A stretch of 64,000 nucleotides of DNA from Pseudooceanicola atlanticus (GCF_000768315.1 NZ_AQQX01000003.1:558001-622000); one strand, 5' to 3'. Numbered from the stretch's first letter, positions 8,205-17,791 are shown. Notes: generated by a model not told the origin, from the letters alone. Program-made: numbers and translations.

Positions 8205-9338
8205 ATGATCCTCGACGAGAACCAGGAAATGGTGCGTGACATGGCCCGCCGTTTCGCGACCGAAAAGCTGGCCCCGAAGGCCGCCGAATGGGACCGCACC
8301 GGCGCCTTTCCCAAGGACGAGATCGCCGAGATGGGCGCGCTTGGCCTGATGGGCATGCTGGTGCCCGAGGACTGGGACGGCGCGCTGTCGGATCACGTGG
8401 CCTATGCCCTGGCGCTGGAGGAGATCGCCGCCGGCGACGGGGCCCTGTCGACCATCATGTCGGTGCACAATTCCGTGGGCTGCGTGCCGATCCTGAAATA
8501 CGGCAATGACGACCAGCGCGATACTTTCCTGCGGCCCATGGCGCGCGGCGAAAAGCTGGGCGCCTTCTGCCTGACCGAACCGCATGCCGGGTCGGACGCC
8601 TCGGCGCTGAAGACGCGGGCGGAGCGGACCAATGCGGGCTGGCGTCTGAACGGGACCAAGCAATTCATCACCTCGGGCCAGAACGCCGATGTCGCCATCG
8701 TCTTTGCCGTGACCGACCCCGAGGCCGGCAAGAAGGGGATTTCCGCCTTCATCGTGCCGACGGACACGCCCGGTTATCGCGTTGCGTCGCTTGAGAAAAA
8801 GCTGGGTCAGACCCTGTCGGACACCGCCCAGATCGCCTTCGAGAACCTCGAGATTCCGGCCGAGAACCTGCTGGGCGAAGAGGGTCAGGGCTATCGCATC
8901 GCCCTGTCGAACCTCGAGGGCGGGCGTATCGGCATCGCCGCGCAATCGGTGGGCATGGCGCGGGCCGCGCTGGACCATGCCGTGGCCTATGCCAACGACC
9001 GGGAGAGCATGGGCACCACGCTGATGGGGCACCAGGCCGTGGCCTTCCGCCTGGCCGACATGGCCACCAAGGTCGAGGTCGCGCACCAGATGGTGCTGCA
9101 CGCCGCCACCCTGCGCGATGCGGGCGTGCCGGCGCTGAAAGAGGCGTCGATGGCCAAGCTCTTTGCCTCTGAAATCGCGGAAGAGGTCTGTTCGGCGGCG
9201 ATCCAGACCTTCGGCGGCTACGGCTATACCCGCGATTTCCCGGTCGAACGCATCTACCGCGATGTGCGGGTGTGCCAGATCTACGAAGGCACCAGCGACA
9301 TCCAGCGTCTGGTCATCGCGCGGGCGCTGGCGGCCTGA
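8205..9338 (+). CDS. Acyl-CoA dehydrogenase (homomeric type)
   Basis: A 377-residue FAD-dependent acyl-CoA dehydrogenase introducing the alpha,beta double bond of an acyl-CoA. Canonical features are [14 protein letters not shown] and ITSGQNADV in the FAD/substrate region and [15 protein letters not shown] near the C-terminus with the catalytic glutamate at about residue 361, as in short/medium-chain or branched-chain enzymes. The ATG at 8205 has GGGAGAAG 5-12 bases upstream. It is convergent with the IclR gene at 9342 (3-base gap). Unlike the four other ACAD genes in the window, it looks like a self-sufficient homotetrameric enzyme. Confidence 0.93.
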   Translation: MILDENQEMVRDMARRFATEKLAPKAAEWDRTGAFPKDEIAEMGALGLMGMLVPEDWDGALSDHVAYALALEEIAAGDGALSTIMSVHNSVGCVPILKYGNDDQRDTFLRPMARGEKLGAFCLTEPHAGSDASALKTRAERTNAGWRLNGTKQFITSGQNADVAIVFAVTDPEAGKKGISAFIVPTDTPGYRVASLEKKLGQTLSDTAQIAFENLEIPAENLLGEEGQGYRIALSNLEGGRIGIAAQSVGMARAALDHAVAYANDRESMGTTLMGHQAVAFRLADMATKVEVAHQMVLHAATLRDAGVPALKEASMAKLFASEIAEEVCSAAIQTFGGYGYTRDFPVERIYRDVRVCQIYEGTSDIQRLVIARALAA

Positions 9339-9341
9339 GCC

Positions 9342-10115
9342 CTAGCGCCGCACCGCCAGGCGTTTGCGGGTTTCGGCGATTTCCTCGGCGATGATGGTCT
9401 TCCACTCGGCGATCCGGGTCTCGTCGACCTCGGGCGCATGAGCGGCGATGGAAATGGCGATGTCGGGTTCGGCGGCATGGGCGTTGACGCCCACCCCCAG
9501 CCCGTAGATCGACCGATAGGCGCGGCCCTGGCTTTCGGAAAACCCGGTGCGTCGCGCCTCTGCCACCGCTTCGCGGACGCGGTCGGGGGTGAGGTCGGCA
9601 AAGGCCTCGAGATCCGGGGTCACCGCCGCGATGATCCGGTCGACGGTTTCATCCGGCAACCCCGCCAGCAGGGCCGTGGCCCCTGCCCCGACGCCGAGGT
9701 AGCGACGCTGGCCGACCTCGACCGGGATAACGCGGATGACGGTGCGGCCCTCGGCCTTGTGGACGCAGACGGCCTCCATCCCTGAACGGCGCATCAGGTA
9801 GGTGGTGACATTGGCCCGCTGCGCGACCCGATCCACCGCCGCCGCCCAGGGCGCCAGTTGCAGGACGTTGTCTGTGACGGCGAGGCCAAGTTCGTAGCTG
9901 AGCATGCCGATCTCGTAGCGCCGGGTCTGCGGATCGTAATAGGCGAGGCCGGTATCCGTCAGCGCCTTGAGGATGCGATGCGCGGTGGAGCGTGGCAGAT
10001 CGACCGCCTGGGACAGGTTGCGCAAGGTGGGCGGTTCGTCCCCCGCCACATGCGCGATGCGCTGCAACATCGTCGCCGCACGGCGGATCGCCTGTGTCCC
10101 GTCCTGGTTCGCCAT
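9342..10115 (-). CDS. IclR-family transcriptional regulator
   Basis: A 257-residue IclR protein starting at MANQDGTQAIRR (ATG at 10115, GAGGGGGG ribosome binding site). The winged HTH covers about residues 8-75, including LSQAVDLPRSTAHRILKAL, followed by the IclR effector domain with the conserved GFSESQGRAYRSIYGLGVGV segment. It lies behind the large leftward acyl-CoA operon, 82 bases after the NDP-forming synthetase. That gap holds a TCCCA-N5-TGGGA palindrome also found at the divergent ACAD promoters and, with one change, before the second TRAP operon. It is therefore the best candidate regulator of the catabolic cluster. Confidence 0.92.
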   Translation of the reverse strand: MANQDGTQAIRRAATMLQRIAHVAGDEPPTLRNLSQAVDLPRSTAHRILKALTDTGLAYYDPQTRRYEIGMLSYELGLAVTDNVLQLAPWAAAVDRVAQRANVTTYLMRRSGMEAVCVHKAEGRTVIRVIPVEVGQRRYLGVGAGATALLAGLPDETVDRIIAAVTPDLEAFADLTPDRVREAVAEARRTGFSESQGRAYRSIYGLGVGVNAHAAEPDIAISIAAHAPEVDETRIAEWKTIIAEEIAETRKRLAVRR

Positions 10116-10170
10116 GTTTCCCCCCTCTTTCAGCCGATCGCGATCATACCTGACCCAAGGGCAGAATCCA

Positions 10171-10185
10171 TCCCAATAGGTGGGA
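10171..10185. promoter_or_regulatory. TCCCA-N5-TGGGA palindrome (putative IclR operator, copy 1)
   Basis: TCCCAATAGGTGGGA: perfect 5-bp arms, 56 bases upstream of the IclR start at 10115. The same layout occurs at 17612-17626, 17777-17791 and 22620-22634, all in front of genes of the same cluster. Autoregulation by the adjacent IclR protein is inferred. Confidence 0.6.
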
Positions 10186-10197
10186 ATACCCGCCTGT

Positions 10198-12321
10198 TCA
10201 CGTCTGGCGCAGCACGGCCAACCCATCGACTGCGACACAGCGATCCGGCAGGCAGATCAAGGGGTTCACGTCGAACTCGGCAATCCGGTCGGGGAAATCC
10301 ACCGCAAGACGCGACAGTGCCGCGATGGCCTGGGCGACCCGGTCTATGTCCACCGCCGGCGCGCCGCGATAGCCGTCCAGCAGCCGCGCCCCGCGCAACG
10401 ACCGCAACATGCTGCGGGCCGTGGCCGAGTCGACCGGCGCGAGCGCCGTGGCCGTGTCGGCCAGCACTTCGGTCAGGATCCCGCCCAGACCCACGGTCAG
10501 CACCGGGCCGAAGCCTTCGGCATTGCGGAACCCGGCGATCAGTTCGAGCCCCTGGGGCACCATTTCCTGGACCAGGATACCGTCGATCTGCGCGTCTGGA
10601 TGGGCCTTGTGGCAAGCGATCATGATCCGGTCATAGGCGGCGCGGGCCTCTTCCGGGCCGTGGATGTTCAACTCAACCCCGCCAATATCGCTCTTGTGCA
10701 GGATGTCGGGGCTGTCGACCTTCATCACCAGCGCGCAGTTGAACTCCTGCGCGGCCTCGGCCGCGTCGGCGGCAGAGGTGACACGACGTTCCGCGGGGAC
10801 CGGGATGCCATAAGCCGACAGGATCGCCTTGGAGGCCATTTCGCCAAGCGCCCGGCCGGTCGCATTTTGCAGGATCGGCTCCACCTCGGCGCGGGCCATG
10901 GGGGTCAGCGCGGTATCGGGGGTGGGATGCGTGCGGGCCGCGCGGGCGGTCCAGGCGCGGATGATCTCGAACCCGCGGCGCATCGAGGACACGACGGCCA
11001 CGTTGGGATCCTGTTCGGCCTCGCGCCGCCCCGGCCCCTCCATCAGCTGGGTCAGCCAGACATAGACGATGGGCTTGCCATGTTTCGCGGCCAGTTTGCT
11101 GAGATGGGGCTGGCGCACCGTGGCGGTGTCGTAGGCATAGGAATAGCCGTAGATCAGCGCGCCATAATGCGGATCGCCCAGCAGCGCGTCGGCGCAGGCC
11201 AGCAGCGTGTCCATGTCGTTGATGACCCCGGCGGTCACGTCGCAGGGATTGCGGGCGGGCACGAAGGGGGGGATCAGCTCTTTCAGCCGGTCGACGACGG
11301 CGGGCTGCGGCTGGGGCATGGGCACGCCGGTGATCTCGGCGAAATCGGCGGACATGATCGCCGCCCCGCCTGACCCCGACAGCATCGCCACCCCGTCGCC
11401 CTTGGCCGCCGGGGCCTTGGCAAAGAACCACGCGGTTTCCAGCAGCGCGTCGAAATCCTGGACCGACACCGCGCCGCCCCGGTCGAACAGCGCCTCCCAC
11501 AGGTCCGACGACCCGGCCAGCGACGCGGTATGGGACATGGCGGCGGCGGCGCCTTCCTCTCCGACGGCCATCTTGTAGACGATCAGCGGCTTGCCCGCGT
11601 CCCAGGCGGTCTGGGCCGCCGCCAGGAAGCGCAGCGGGTCCGAGATACCTTCGAAGGCGCAGGCGATGGCGGTGCAGCTTGGGTCCGTCGCCAGCGCCGA
11701 GACCCAGTCGGCCACGTCCACATCCGAGGAATTGCCACAGCTGACCACGTGGCTGAAGGCGACGCCACGCTCCATCGCCTGGGCCAGCGCGAAGCCAAGC
11801 GCGCCGGACTGGCAGACCAGGCCGATGGCCGGGCCGTCCGACAGGCGGCCTTCGGGTGTGCCGGCAAAGGTGACGCGCGCGCCGCTGGTATAGTTCAGCA
11901 GCCCCACGCAATTGGGGCCGAGGATGCGCACCCCGGCCTCGGCCGCGCGCCGGGCGATGCGATCCTGCGCGGCGCGGCCCTCGTCGGTGGCGACCTCGGA
12001 AAAGCCCGAGGCATAGATCATGACGGCGGGCACGCCAGCGGCGATGCAATCCTCCAGAAGCGCCTCGATCGAGGCGGCGGGCGTGGTCAGCACGGCCATA
12101 TCCGGCACCTGCGGCAGCGCGTCGAGCGAGGGGTAGCAGCGGTGGCCCGCAATCTCGTCGTATTTCTCGTTCACCGGGTAGAGCGCACCGTCGTAGCCCG
12201 CGAGGTTTTCGATGGTACGCCCACCGAAGGATCCGGGCCGGGCAGAGGCCCCGATTACCGCAATGCTTTGCGGGTTCAGAAGCGGCAGCAGGTCGTCGCG
12301 GGTATAGGGCGCGCGTGTCAT
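10198..12321 (-). CDS. NDP-forming acyl-CoA synthetase (acetate-CoA ligase family)
   Basis: A 707-residue protein with the fused alpha-beta layout of ADP-forming acyl-CoA synthetases: CoA-binding Rossmann domain (about 10-135, IAVIGASARPGSFGG), ligase-CoA domain (about 160-300) and a C-terminal ATP-grasp domain (about 490-700). The phosphohistidine motif AMSHTASLAG is present, His at about residue 264. Such enzymes interconvert acyl-CoA plus ADP/Pi with free acid plus ATP, so this one may activate a small acid or recover ATP from a pathway product. The ATG at 12321 overlaps by one base the stop codon of the preceding enoyl-CoA hydratase, indicating coupled translation. Confidence 0.88.
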   Translation of the reverse strand: MTRAPYTRDDLLPLLNPQSIAVIGASARPGSFGGRTIENLAGYDGALYPVNEKYDEIAGHRCYPSLDALPQVPDMAVLTTPAASIEALLEDCIAAGVPAVMIYASGFSEVATDEGRAAQDRIARRAAEAGVRILGPNCVGLLNYTSGARVTFAGTPEGRLSDGPAIGLVCQSGALGFALAQAMERGVAFSHVVSCGNSSDVDVADWVSALATDPSCTAIACAFEGISDPLRFLAAAQTAWDAGKPLIVYKMAVGEEGAAAAMSHTASLAGSSDLWEALFDRGGAVSVQDFDALLETAWFFAKAPAAKGDGVAMLSGSGGAAIMSADFAEITGVPMPQPQPAVVDRLKELIPPFVPARNPCDVTAGVINDMDTLLACADALLGDPHYGALIYGYSYAYDTATVRQPHLSKLAAKHGKPIVYVWLTQLMEGPGRREAEQDPNVAVVSSMRRGFEIIRAWTARAARTHPTPDTALTPMARAEVEPILQNATGRALGEMASKAILSAYGIPVPAERRVTSAADAAEAAQEFNCALVMKVDSPDILHKSDIGGVELNIHGPEEARAAYDRIMIACHKAHPDAQIDGILVQEMVPQGLELIAGFRNAEGFGPVLTVGLGGILTEVLADTATALAPVDSATARSMLRSLRGARLLDGYRGAPAVDIDRVAQAIAALSRLAVDFPDRIAEFDVNPLICLPDRCVAVDGLAVLRQT

Positions 12322-13103
12322 CAGGTCTGTCCTTTCCGCGGCGAATTGGCGGTGTTGAAGGCATCGACAGCGGCGGCATGGGCGTCCGACACGATCATGC
12401 GACCCTGCATCTGCGCCTCGGCATCGAGCATGGTGGCGTGATCGGCGGTTTCGGCCTGGCGCAGCAGGGATTTCATGCCGGCCCGCGCCTCTCCGGGCCA
12501 GGCGGCGATGCCGGTGGCAAGGGTCAGGGCGCGGGGCAGCAGGTCGGCGGGGGCGGTGACCTCGACCACCAGCGACAGGGCGTGGGCGTCTTCGGCGGAC
12601 AACACCCTGTCGGTAAAGATGATCTGCCGCGCATGGGCCGGACCGGCGAGGCGCGTCAGCTGGTAGGACAGGCCGAAATCGCTGACGAGCCCCTGTTTCA
12701 GGAAGGCGGTTCCAAAGCGCGCGCCCTGCGCCGCCAGCACGATTTCGCAGCTGAGCGCGACGGCGAAACCCGCCCCGTAGGCCGCGCCGTTTACCGCGGC
12801 GACGACGACCTGCGGCATGGTGGCCAGACACGCCGGGATGCGGTGCATCAGGGCCAGATCGTCCCGCCGCTGGGCGAGGGACTTGTCGCGGTTGCGTTCC
12901 ATTTCCTTGACGTCGCCACCGGCGCAGAAACCGCGGCCCGCGCCGGTCAGGATCACTGCGCCGATGCCGTCATCGGCGGCGACGTCCTCGAGCGCGTCCA
13001 GCAGGTCTCGGGCCAGGTTCATGGAAAGGGCGTTCATCCGGTCAGGCCGGTCGAGCGTCAGCTGGGCCACGCCGGGGGCGGGATCGGTGCGGGTCACGTA
13101 CAT
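12321..13103 (-). CDS. Enoyl-CoA hydratase/isomerase family protein
   Basis: A 260-residue crotonase-fold protein. The oxyanion-hole loop and active-site region are readable as ILTGAGRGFCAGGDVKEM (about residues 50-67), and AYGAGFAVALSCEIVLA near 105 is the second conserved block. Members hydrate, isomerise or hydrolyse CoA thioesters. It starts one base after the stop of the AMP-forming ligase and overlaps the NDP-forming synthetase. The absence of a glutamate in the second block suggests a reaction other than simple hydration, but this needs alignment. Confidence 0.87.
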   Translation of the reverse strand: MYVTRTDPAPGVAQLTLDRPDRMNALSMNLARDLLDALEDVAADDGIGAVILTGAGRGFCAGGDVKEMERNRDKSLAQRRDDLALMHRIPACLATMPQVVVAAVNGAAYGAGFAVALSCEIVLAAQGARFGTAFLKQGLVSDFGLSYQLTRLAGPAHARQIIFTDRVLSAEDAHALSLVVEVTAPADLLPRALTLATGIAAWPGEARAGMKSLLRQAETADHATMLDAEAQMQGRMIVSDAHAAAVDAFNTANSPRKGQT

Positions 13104-13104
13104 G

Positions 13105-14745
13105 TCACGCCCCTGCCCCGGCCACGAGGGCCGCCGCGATGCGCCGAAGCTCGGGTTTCTGCACCTTGCCGACGGCGTTCATCGGGAGGGTGTCGACGAT
13201 TTCCAGCCGTTCGGGGAATTTCTGCCGGGCCAGCCCCGCCGCCTCCAGATGCGCGGACATCTCTGCCATGTCGAAGCCCTGCCCCGGATGGGGAACCAGG
13301 AAGGCGACGACGATCTCGCCCCGCTCTGCATCTGGCGCGCCGACGATGGAGACATTGGCGACATCGGGATGTTGCAACAGGATGTTCTCGATCTCCAGCG
13401 GGGCGATGTTTTCGCCCTTGCGGATGATGATGTCCTTGCTGCGCCCCGTGATGACGATGAAGCGGTCCTCGACCAGCCGCCCCAGGTCGCCCATCAGGAA
13501 GAACCCGTCCTGCGTAAAGGCGCCCTCGTCATCGGCGGGGTCGAGGTAGCCGATGAACATCTGCGGGCCGCGCACCGCGATTTCGCCCTCGGCCCCAGGC
13601 TCGACCGGATCGGAGCCCGCGAGGATCTGCAGTTCCACCGCCTTTTCGCCGTCGGTATCGGCGCGGGCCTCTGCACTGGCGCGGTCGCGGATGCCGGGAA
13701 AGGCCAGCGGCACTTCGGAGGAGCCATAGGCGCGCGAGACGACCGCATTTGGAAAGGCGGCAAGCCCACGGCGGACCAGTTCCGGCGGGACGCTGGCCCC
13801 GCCGCAGATGAAGCGGCGCAGGCTGGGCAACGTGGTATCGGCAGCCTCGGCGGCCCCGAGAAGGCCCTTCAGGAACGGGGTGGCGCCGGCCATGAATGTC
13901 ACGTGGTCGTCGTCCATGACCTGCACGGCGCGGGCCGGGTCCCAGCCCTCTTCGAGGATCGTGCGGCAACCGGTGATCCAGGGGAATTCGAACGCGTAGA
14001 TCGATCCCCCGATATGCCCGATGGGCGACGGGACATAGAGCACATCGCCCTCGCCCATGCCCCAGAGATCGACGGTCTGCCGCACCACCGCGTCGATGGA
14101 GGCATGGGTGTGGATCACCCCCTTGGGCCGCCCGGTGCTGCCGGAGGTGAAGATGATCAGCTTGGCATCATTGCAGGGCGGCAGGTCGGGCGCGGCTGGG
14201 GCGTGATCCAGCAGCGCCTCGAACCCGTCGGGATCGGTGTCGTCGCGGACCGAGAGGATCAGCCGGGGCGCACCGTCGAGCCCCTCGACCATGGCGCGGT
14301 AATCGACGCGGGGGCTGGCGGGCGGCACGAAGATCGCGTCGACCCCGCAGGCCGGGAGGATCGCCCCCAGTTCGGCCGCTCGGTAGATCGGCAGCAGCGG
14401 CACGATGCGCCAGCCGAACAGCGCACAGGCCATGTTGATGACCGCCGCCTCCCACCAATTGGGCAGCTGGAACGCGATGCGGGCGCCTTTTTTTACGCCG
14501 CGGGCCTGCAAAGCGCCGCCCAGACGGCGGGCCATGGCGACCATGTCGTATCGGGTCAGGTCACGTCCGGCCTGGGACAGCACGACGCGGTCCGGGTCTT
14601 CGGCTGTGAGCGCCAAGGCGATGGCGCCCAGCCCCGGTTGCGGCGGAGCGATGTGGCGCCCCTTGGCCTCAAGCTCGGCCAGGCGGTCGGCCAGAGCGTC
14701 GGCCCCGGCATCGGCCCCGGTGTCAGCCATCGGGGCGGGTGTCAT
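13105..14745 (-). CDS. AMP-forming acyl-CoA ligase
   Basis: A 546-residue ANL-superfamily ligase starting at 14745, where its ATG overlaps the stop of the upstream enoyl-CoA hydratase by four bases (ATGA). Motifs are intact: FTSGSTGRPKG (199-209), SRAYGSSEVPLAF, MGDLGRLVEDRFIVITGRSKD at the hinge and GKVQKPELR at the C-terminus. The protein resembles cyclohexanecarboxylate- and long-chain-type ligases. Being inside the operon with two hydratases and a heteromeric ACAD pair, it probably performs the first activation of the imported acid. The substrate is not assignable. Confidence 0.9.
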   Translation of the reverse strand: MTPAPMADTGADAGADALADRLAELEAKGRHIAPPQPGLGAIALALTAEDPDRVVLSQAGRDLTRYDMVAMARRLGGALQARGVKKGARIAFQLPNWWEAAVINMACALFGWRIVPLLPIYRAAELGAILPACGVDAIFVPPASPRVDYRAMVEGLDGAPRLILSVRDDTDPDGFEALLDHAPAAPDLPPCNDAKLIIFTSGSTGRPKGVIHTHASIDAVVRQTVDLWGMGEGDVLYVPSPIGHIGGSIYAFEFPWITGCRTILEEGWDPARAVQVMDDDHVTFMAGATPFLKGLLGAAEAADTTLPSLRRFICGGASVPPELVRRGLAAFPNAVVSRAYGSSEVPLAFPGIRDRASAEARADTDGEKAVELQILAGSDPVEPGAEGEIAVRGPQMFIGYLDPADDEGAFTQDGFFLMGDLGRLVEDRFIVITGRSKDIIIRKGENIAPLEIENILLQHPDVANVSIVGAPDAERGEIVVAFLVPHPGQGFDMAEMSAHLEAAGLARQKFPERLEIVDTLPMNAVGKVQKPELRRIAAALVAGAGA

Positions 14746-15536
14746 GGCTTCGGCCCGGTCTTGCCCTTGCGCACGAAGGCCGCGACCCGGTCGCGGTGGT
14801 CGTCGGAGCGGACCGAGAGGGATTCGTAGGCCATGCCCGGATCCATCAGCGCATGGGCGATGCGCTTGAGTTCGATATTCATCGTGACCTTGGTCCAGCG
14901 GATCGCCTGTTGCGCGCCAGCCAGCAGCTTGGCGCAATAGGCATCCACCGCATCGTCCAGATCGGCCGACGGTACGACGTGGTTGATCAACCCGATCTCG
15001 GCCGCCTGTGCGGCGGTCAGGATATCGCCGGTCATCAGGTATTCCTTGGCGCGGTGGAAACCGACCAGCGCGGGCCAGATCACCGCCCCTCCATCGCCCG
15101 CCACCAGGCCGATGGCCACGTGCGGATCGCCGATCTTGGCACTGTCGGCGGCAAAGGTCACATCGCAGAATAGCGCGATGGTCGCGCCCAGGCCCACGGC
15201 GGGGCCATTGATGCGGGCGATGATCGGTTTCTCGATATCCAGCAGGGTGAAGACGAGCCGTTTCGCGCCCTCCGCCTCTTCGGCGAAATCGTCGGGGTGG
15301 TCGACGAAATGCTGCATCCGGGCGATATCGCCCCCGGCGGAAAAGGCGCGCCCGGCCCCGGTGACGACGATCACGTCGGACCCGGGATCGGAGCCGGCAA
15401 AGGCCAGCGCCTGGGTGATCTCGCGGTGCATGGCGGCGCCAAAGGCGTTCAGGGTCTCGGGGCTGTTCATCGTGATGGTCAGCCGCCGCCCGTCCCGCGT
15501 CAGCAGCAGGGTTTCGTATTCCGGCAGATCACTCAT
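14742..15536 (-). CDS. Enoyl-CoA hydratase/isomerase family protein
   Basis: A 264-residue crotonase-fold protein with VVTGAGRAFSAGGDIARM forming the oxyanion hole (about residues 54-72) and INGPAVGLGATIALFCDV near 105. It is the second hydratase paralog of the operon. ATGA overlaps at both ends, with the upstream small ACAD subunit and the downstream ligase, show tight translational coupling. Likely acts on the product of the ACAD pair, either as hydratase or as ring/side-chain hydrolase; the exact reaction is not readable. Confidence 0.88.
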   Translation of the reverse strand: MSDLPEYETLLLTRDGRRLTITMNSPETLNAFGAAMHREITQALAFAGSDPGSDVIVVTGAGRAFSAGGDIARMQHFVDHPDDFAEEAEGAKRLVFTLLDIEKPIIARINGPAVGLGATIALFCDVTFAADSAKIGDPHVAIGLVAGDGGAVIWPALVGFHRAKEYLMTGDILTAAQAAEIGLINHVVPSADLDDAVDAYCAKLLAGAQQAIRWTKVTMNIELKRIAHALMDPGMAYESLSVRSDDHRDRVAAFVRKGKTGPKP

Positions 15537-16447
15537 GCCGCGCCCCAGCGTTCATCCGCATAGGCGAGGTAGGACGCGGCGGACCCGCCCAGATCGGCGC
15601 GCAGCAGCTTGGCCCGGTAGGACCAGCGGTGCAGCGGATGTTCCAGCGTCAGGCCCATGGCCCCCATGAACTGGTGCAGGTCATAGGTGATGCGGGTGGC
15701 GATGCCCTGGGCGAAGCCAAGGGCCAGCGCGGCATCCTGGGCAGTGCGGCTTTGCGCGGCTTTCAGCATCTGCAACTTCGCCCCCTCGATTTCGACAGCA
15801 CCCGTGGCCAGGCGGTGCTGCACGCCCTGGAAAGCGCCAAGCGGCTGGCCGAATTGCTTGCGGTCGCGGACATGCTCCAGCACCGCGTCATGCCCGGCCT
15901 GCAACACGCCCGTCAGCTCTGCCGCGATGGCAATCCGCCACAGGGTATCAAATTCTGCCGGATCGACATCCAGCTTTTCCCAGTCGAGCGCGGCCCGGTC
16001 GACATTTCCCATCGGATAGGCATAGAGGCTTTCGCTCGGTGTCACCGCGCCTTCGGGCAGGTCGGCATAGCGCACCGCGTCCGCGGTGATCGACACAAGG
16101 CCCCTGGCCTGCGGCAGGTAACGGATCGCGCCGCGCGCCTCGCCATGGACCACGGCCAGCGGGCGCGGCAGATCGCGGCCCGCATAGGGCCGGATCAGGG
16201 CAGAGGCCGCGCATTCGAAACAGACCGGCGCACGGGCGGCTTCGTACACCATCAGCGCGGCGGCGACGGGGCCGAGATCGGGTTCGCGGGCGGCCTCGTA
16301 GAACCCGTTCTCCTCGAGCTGGGCATCGAGCGCCGTGCCCAGGTCGTAGCGGCCCCAGCCCTCGACCGTGTTGAATTCGGCGGTGGCGAGCATCTGTTCC
16401 AGCACGGTGGCAAAGGTCGCCTGGTCTTCGTTCAGCGCAAATCGCAT
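15533..16447 (-). CDS. Acyl-CoA dehydrogenase-like small subunit
   Basis: At 304 residues this ACAD homologue is about 75 shorter than usual. It retains the C-terminal helical domain with the FAD-contact motif RDRKQFGQPLGAFQ, but the helix-G position that carries the catalytic glutamate in isovaleryl/long-chain enzymes is not acidic (sequence LWRIAIAAELTG), and no YEG-type glutamate is seen at the C-terminus. It directly follows the 383-residue ACAD at 16449-17600 with one base between. Family knowledge: steroid side-chain ACADs of the ChsE type are alpha2beta2 heterotetramers with one non-catalytic partner. I infer the same here. Confidence 0.8.
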   Translation of the reverse strand: MRFALNEDQATFATVLEQMLATAEFNTVEGWGRYDLGTALDAQLEENGFYEAAREPDLGPVAAALMVYEAARAPVCFECAASALIRPYAGRDLPRPLAVVHGEARGAIRYLPQARGLVSITADAVRYADLPEGAVTPSESLYAYPMGNVDRAALDWEKLDVDPAEFDTLWRIAIAAELTGVLQAGHDAVLEHVRDRKQFGQPLGAFQGVQHRLATGAVEIEGAKLQMLKAAQSRTAQDAALALGFAQGIATRITYDLHQFMGAMGLTLEHPLHRWSYRAKLLRADLGGSAASYLAYADERWGAA

Positions 16448-16448
16448 G

Positions 16449-17600
16449 TCAGGCTCCTTTCGGCAGGTTCAGGTGGCGGCGGGCAATCAGGTTCAGCTGA
16501 ATCTCGGCCGCGCCGGCGGCGATACCGGTGACGATGGCGCGTTCGTGATGCGACAGCATCGACATGTGGTCGGCCCCGGAAAACGCATCGGGCAGGAAAT
16601 CCATGCCGAAATCCGCCACGGCCTGTTCCGCCGCGATCACCGCGACGCGGGCCAGGTTGGATTCGTTGCCTGGCGGTTCGTTGCGGGCGCGGCCATCGAC
16701 AACGCGGTAGACCTGCAGGCGGGCGGCCTCGCAGGCGGCGGCAGCGGCAGAGGCCCGGCTTCGGACGATGGAATCGGAAAACGCGTCGCGTCGCTTGAGT
16801 TCGGCGACCATCGCATCCAGCTCCGCCGTGCCCATCTCGTAGCGCGGGATGCCGACACGTTCATTGGCCAGGGCGTAGGAAATGATGCTCCACCCCTCGC
16901 CCTCTTCGCCCAGGCGGCAGCTTGCCGGCACGCGCACGTCGGTAAAGAAGACCTCGTGGATGTCGCCATGGCCGATCAGGCTGGGAATGGCGCGCACCTC
17001 GATGCCCGGGGTGTCCATCGGCACCAGGAAGATCGCGATGCCCGACCGGCCGCCTTCGGCCCCGCCGGTCTGGGCCAACAGGAAGCAGGTGGAGGCGAGC
17101 CCGGCATAGGAGGTCCAGATCTTCTGGCCGTTGATCACGTAATCCTCGCCCTCGCGGACCGCGCGGGTCCTGAGCGAGGCAAGGTCGGACCCCGCATTGG
17201 GTTCGGAGAACCCCTGACACCAGATCGCGCGCCCCTCTGCCATCGGCGGGATGTACTGCGCCTTCTGAGCGTCAGAGCCGTATTTCATCAGGACCGGACC
17301 GATCCAGTTGACGTTCATGTATTGCGCGCCACGCGGTTCGCCGGCGCGCCACATCTCCTCGCCCAGGATGAAATGCTCCCATGGCGGCCGCGCGGCGCCG
17401 CCCCATTCCTCGGGCCAGTGGGGGATCAGCAGGCCTTCTTCCGCCAGCTTGGGACAGAAATTCAGACTGAACTCCGTCTGTTCCGGCGAACCGGGACCAT
17501 GGCGCGCGATTTCATCCCAATTGTCGGGCAGTTCGCGATCCAGAAAGGCACGGATGCGCGCCCGATAGGCCGCATCTTCGTCGGTCCAGGTGAAATCCAT
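16449..17600 (-). CDS. Acyl-CoA dehydrogenase, catalytic (large) subunit
   Basis: A 383-residue ACAD and first gene of the leftward operon. It carries GFSEPNAGSDLASLRTRA and INGQKIWTSYAG for FAD and substrate binding. At the C-terminus the usual YEGTSEIQ is AAGAAEIQ, so the base is not there; instead ANERVGI at helix G offers Glu247, the position used by isovaleryl- and long-chain-type enzymes. The start at 17600 has a GGGAGGAG ribosome binding site, which overlaps one of the TCCCA-N5-TGGGA operators. With the small subunit downstream it likely forms a heteromeric dehydrogenase. Confidence 0.88.
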   Translation of the reverse strand: MDFTWTDEDAAYRARIRAFLDRELPDNWDEIARHGPGSPEQTEFSLNFCPKLAEEGLLIPHWPEEWGGAARPPWEHFILGEEMWRAGEPRGAQYMNVNWIGPVLMKYGSDAQKAQYIPPMAEGRAIWCQGFSEPNAGSDLASLRTRAVREGEDYVINGQKIWTSYAGLASTCFLLAQTGGAEGGRSGIAIFLVPMDTPGIEVRAIPSLIGHGDIHEVFFTDVRVPASCRLGEEGEGWSIISYALANERVGIPRYEMGTAELDAMVAELKRRDAFSDSIVRSRASAAAAACEAARLQVYRVVDGRARNEPPGNESNLARVAVIAAEQAVADFGMDFLPDAFSGADHMSMLSHHERAIVTGIAAGAAEIQLNLIARRHLNLPKGA

Positions 17601-17611
17601 TTTGGTTCTCC

Positions 17612-17626
17612 TCCCATTATCTGGGA
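17612..17626. promoter_or_regulatory. TCCCA-N5-TGGGA palindrome (copy 2)
   Basis: TCCCATTATCTGGGA with perfect 5-bp arms lies 12 bases upstream of the leftward ACAD start and overlaps its ribosome binding site, a position suited to a repressor roadblock. Both this copy and the one at 17777 are followed by CA (GGGACA). Confidence 0.6.
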
Positions 17627-17674
17627 CAGCTATCTCCTCAAGGCCATGCAGACCATGGCGCTGAGAATCCCCGC

Positions 17675-17680
17675 TGTCAA
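17675..17680 (-). promoter_or_regulatory. Perfect TTGACA -35 hexamer for the leftward operon
   Basis: On the minus strand TTGACA is a consensus -35 element 75 bases upstream of the ATG at 17600; the -10 expected 17 bases further on reads CATGGT, a poor match. The downstream operator at 17612-17626 would lie in the transcribed leader. Confidence 0.35.
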
Positions 17681-17691
17681 CCGGAGGATGC

Positions 17692-17719
17692 TTGACCTGT
17701 AGCACTATCGGCGTATACC
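17692..17719 (+). promoter_or_regulatory. Candidate promoter for rightward ACAD operon
   Basis: TTGACC (17692-17697) and TATACC (17714-17719) are separated by 16 bases, giving a leader of roughly 90 bases before the ATG at 17816. The operator copy at 17777-17791 lies within that leader. Read by eye. Confidence 0.45.
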
Positions 17720-17776
17720 CTTGCAAAACAACGCCCGTATCTAGCGAGGAGGACGCCGGATCATGTGGAAAAATAA

Positions 17777-17791
17777 TCCCATATATCGGGA
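17777..17791. promoter_or_regulatory. TCCCA-N5-GGGA palindrome (copy 3)
   Basis: TCCCATATATCGGGA has perfect 4-bp arms and the same outer bases (TCCCAT and GGGACA) as the copy at 17612. It lies 25 bases upstream of the rightward ACAD start, so the pair brackets the divergent promoters. Confidence 0.55.
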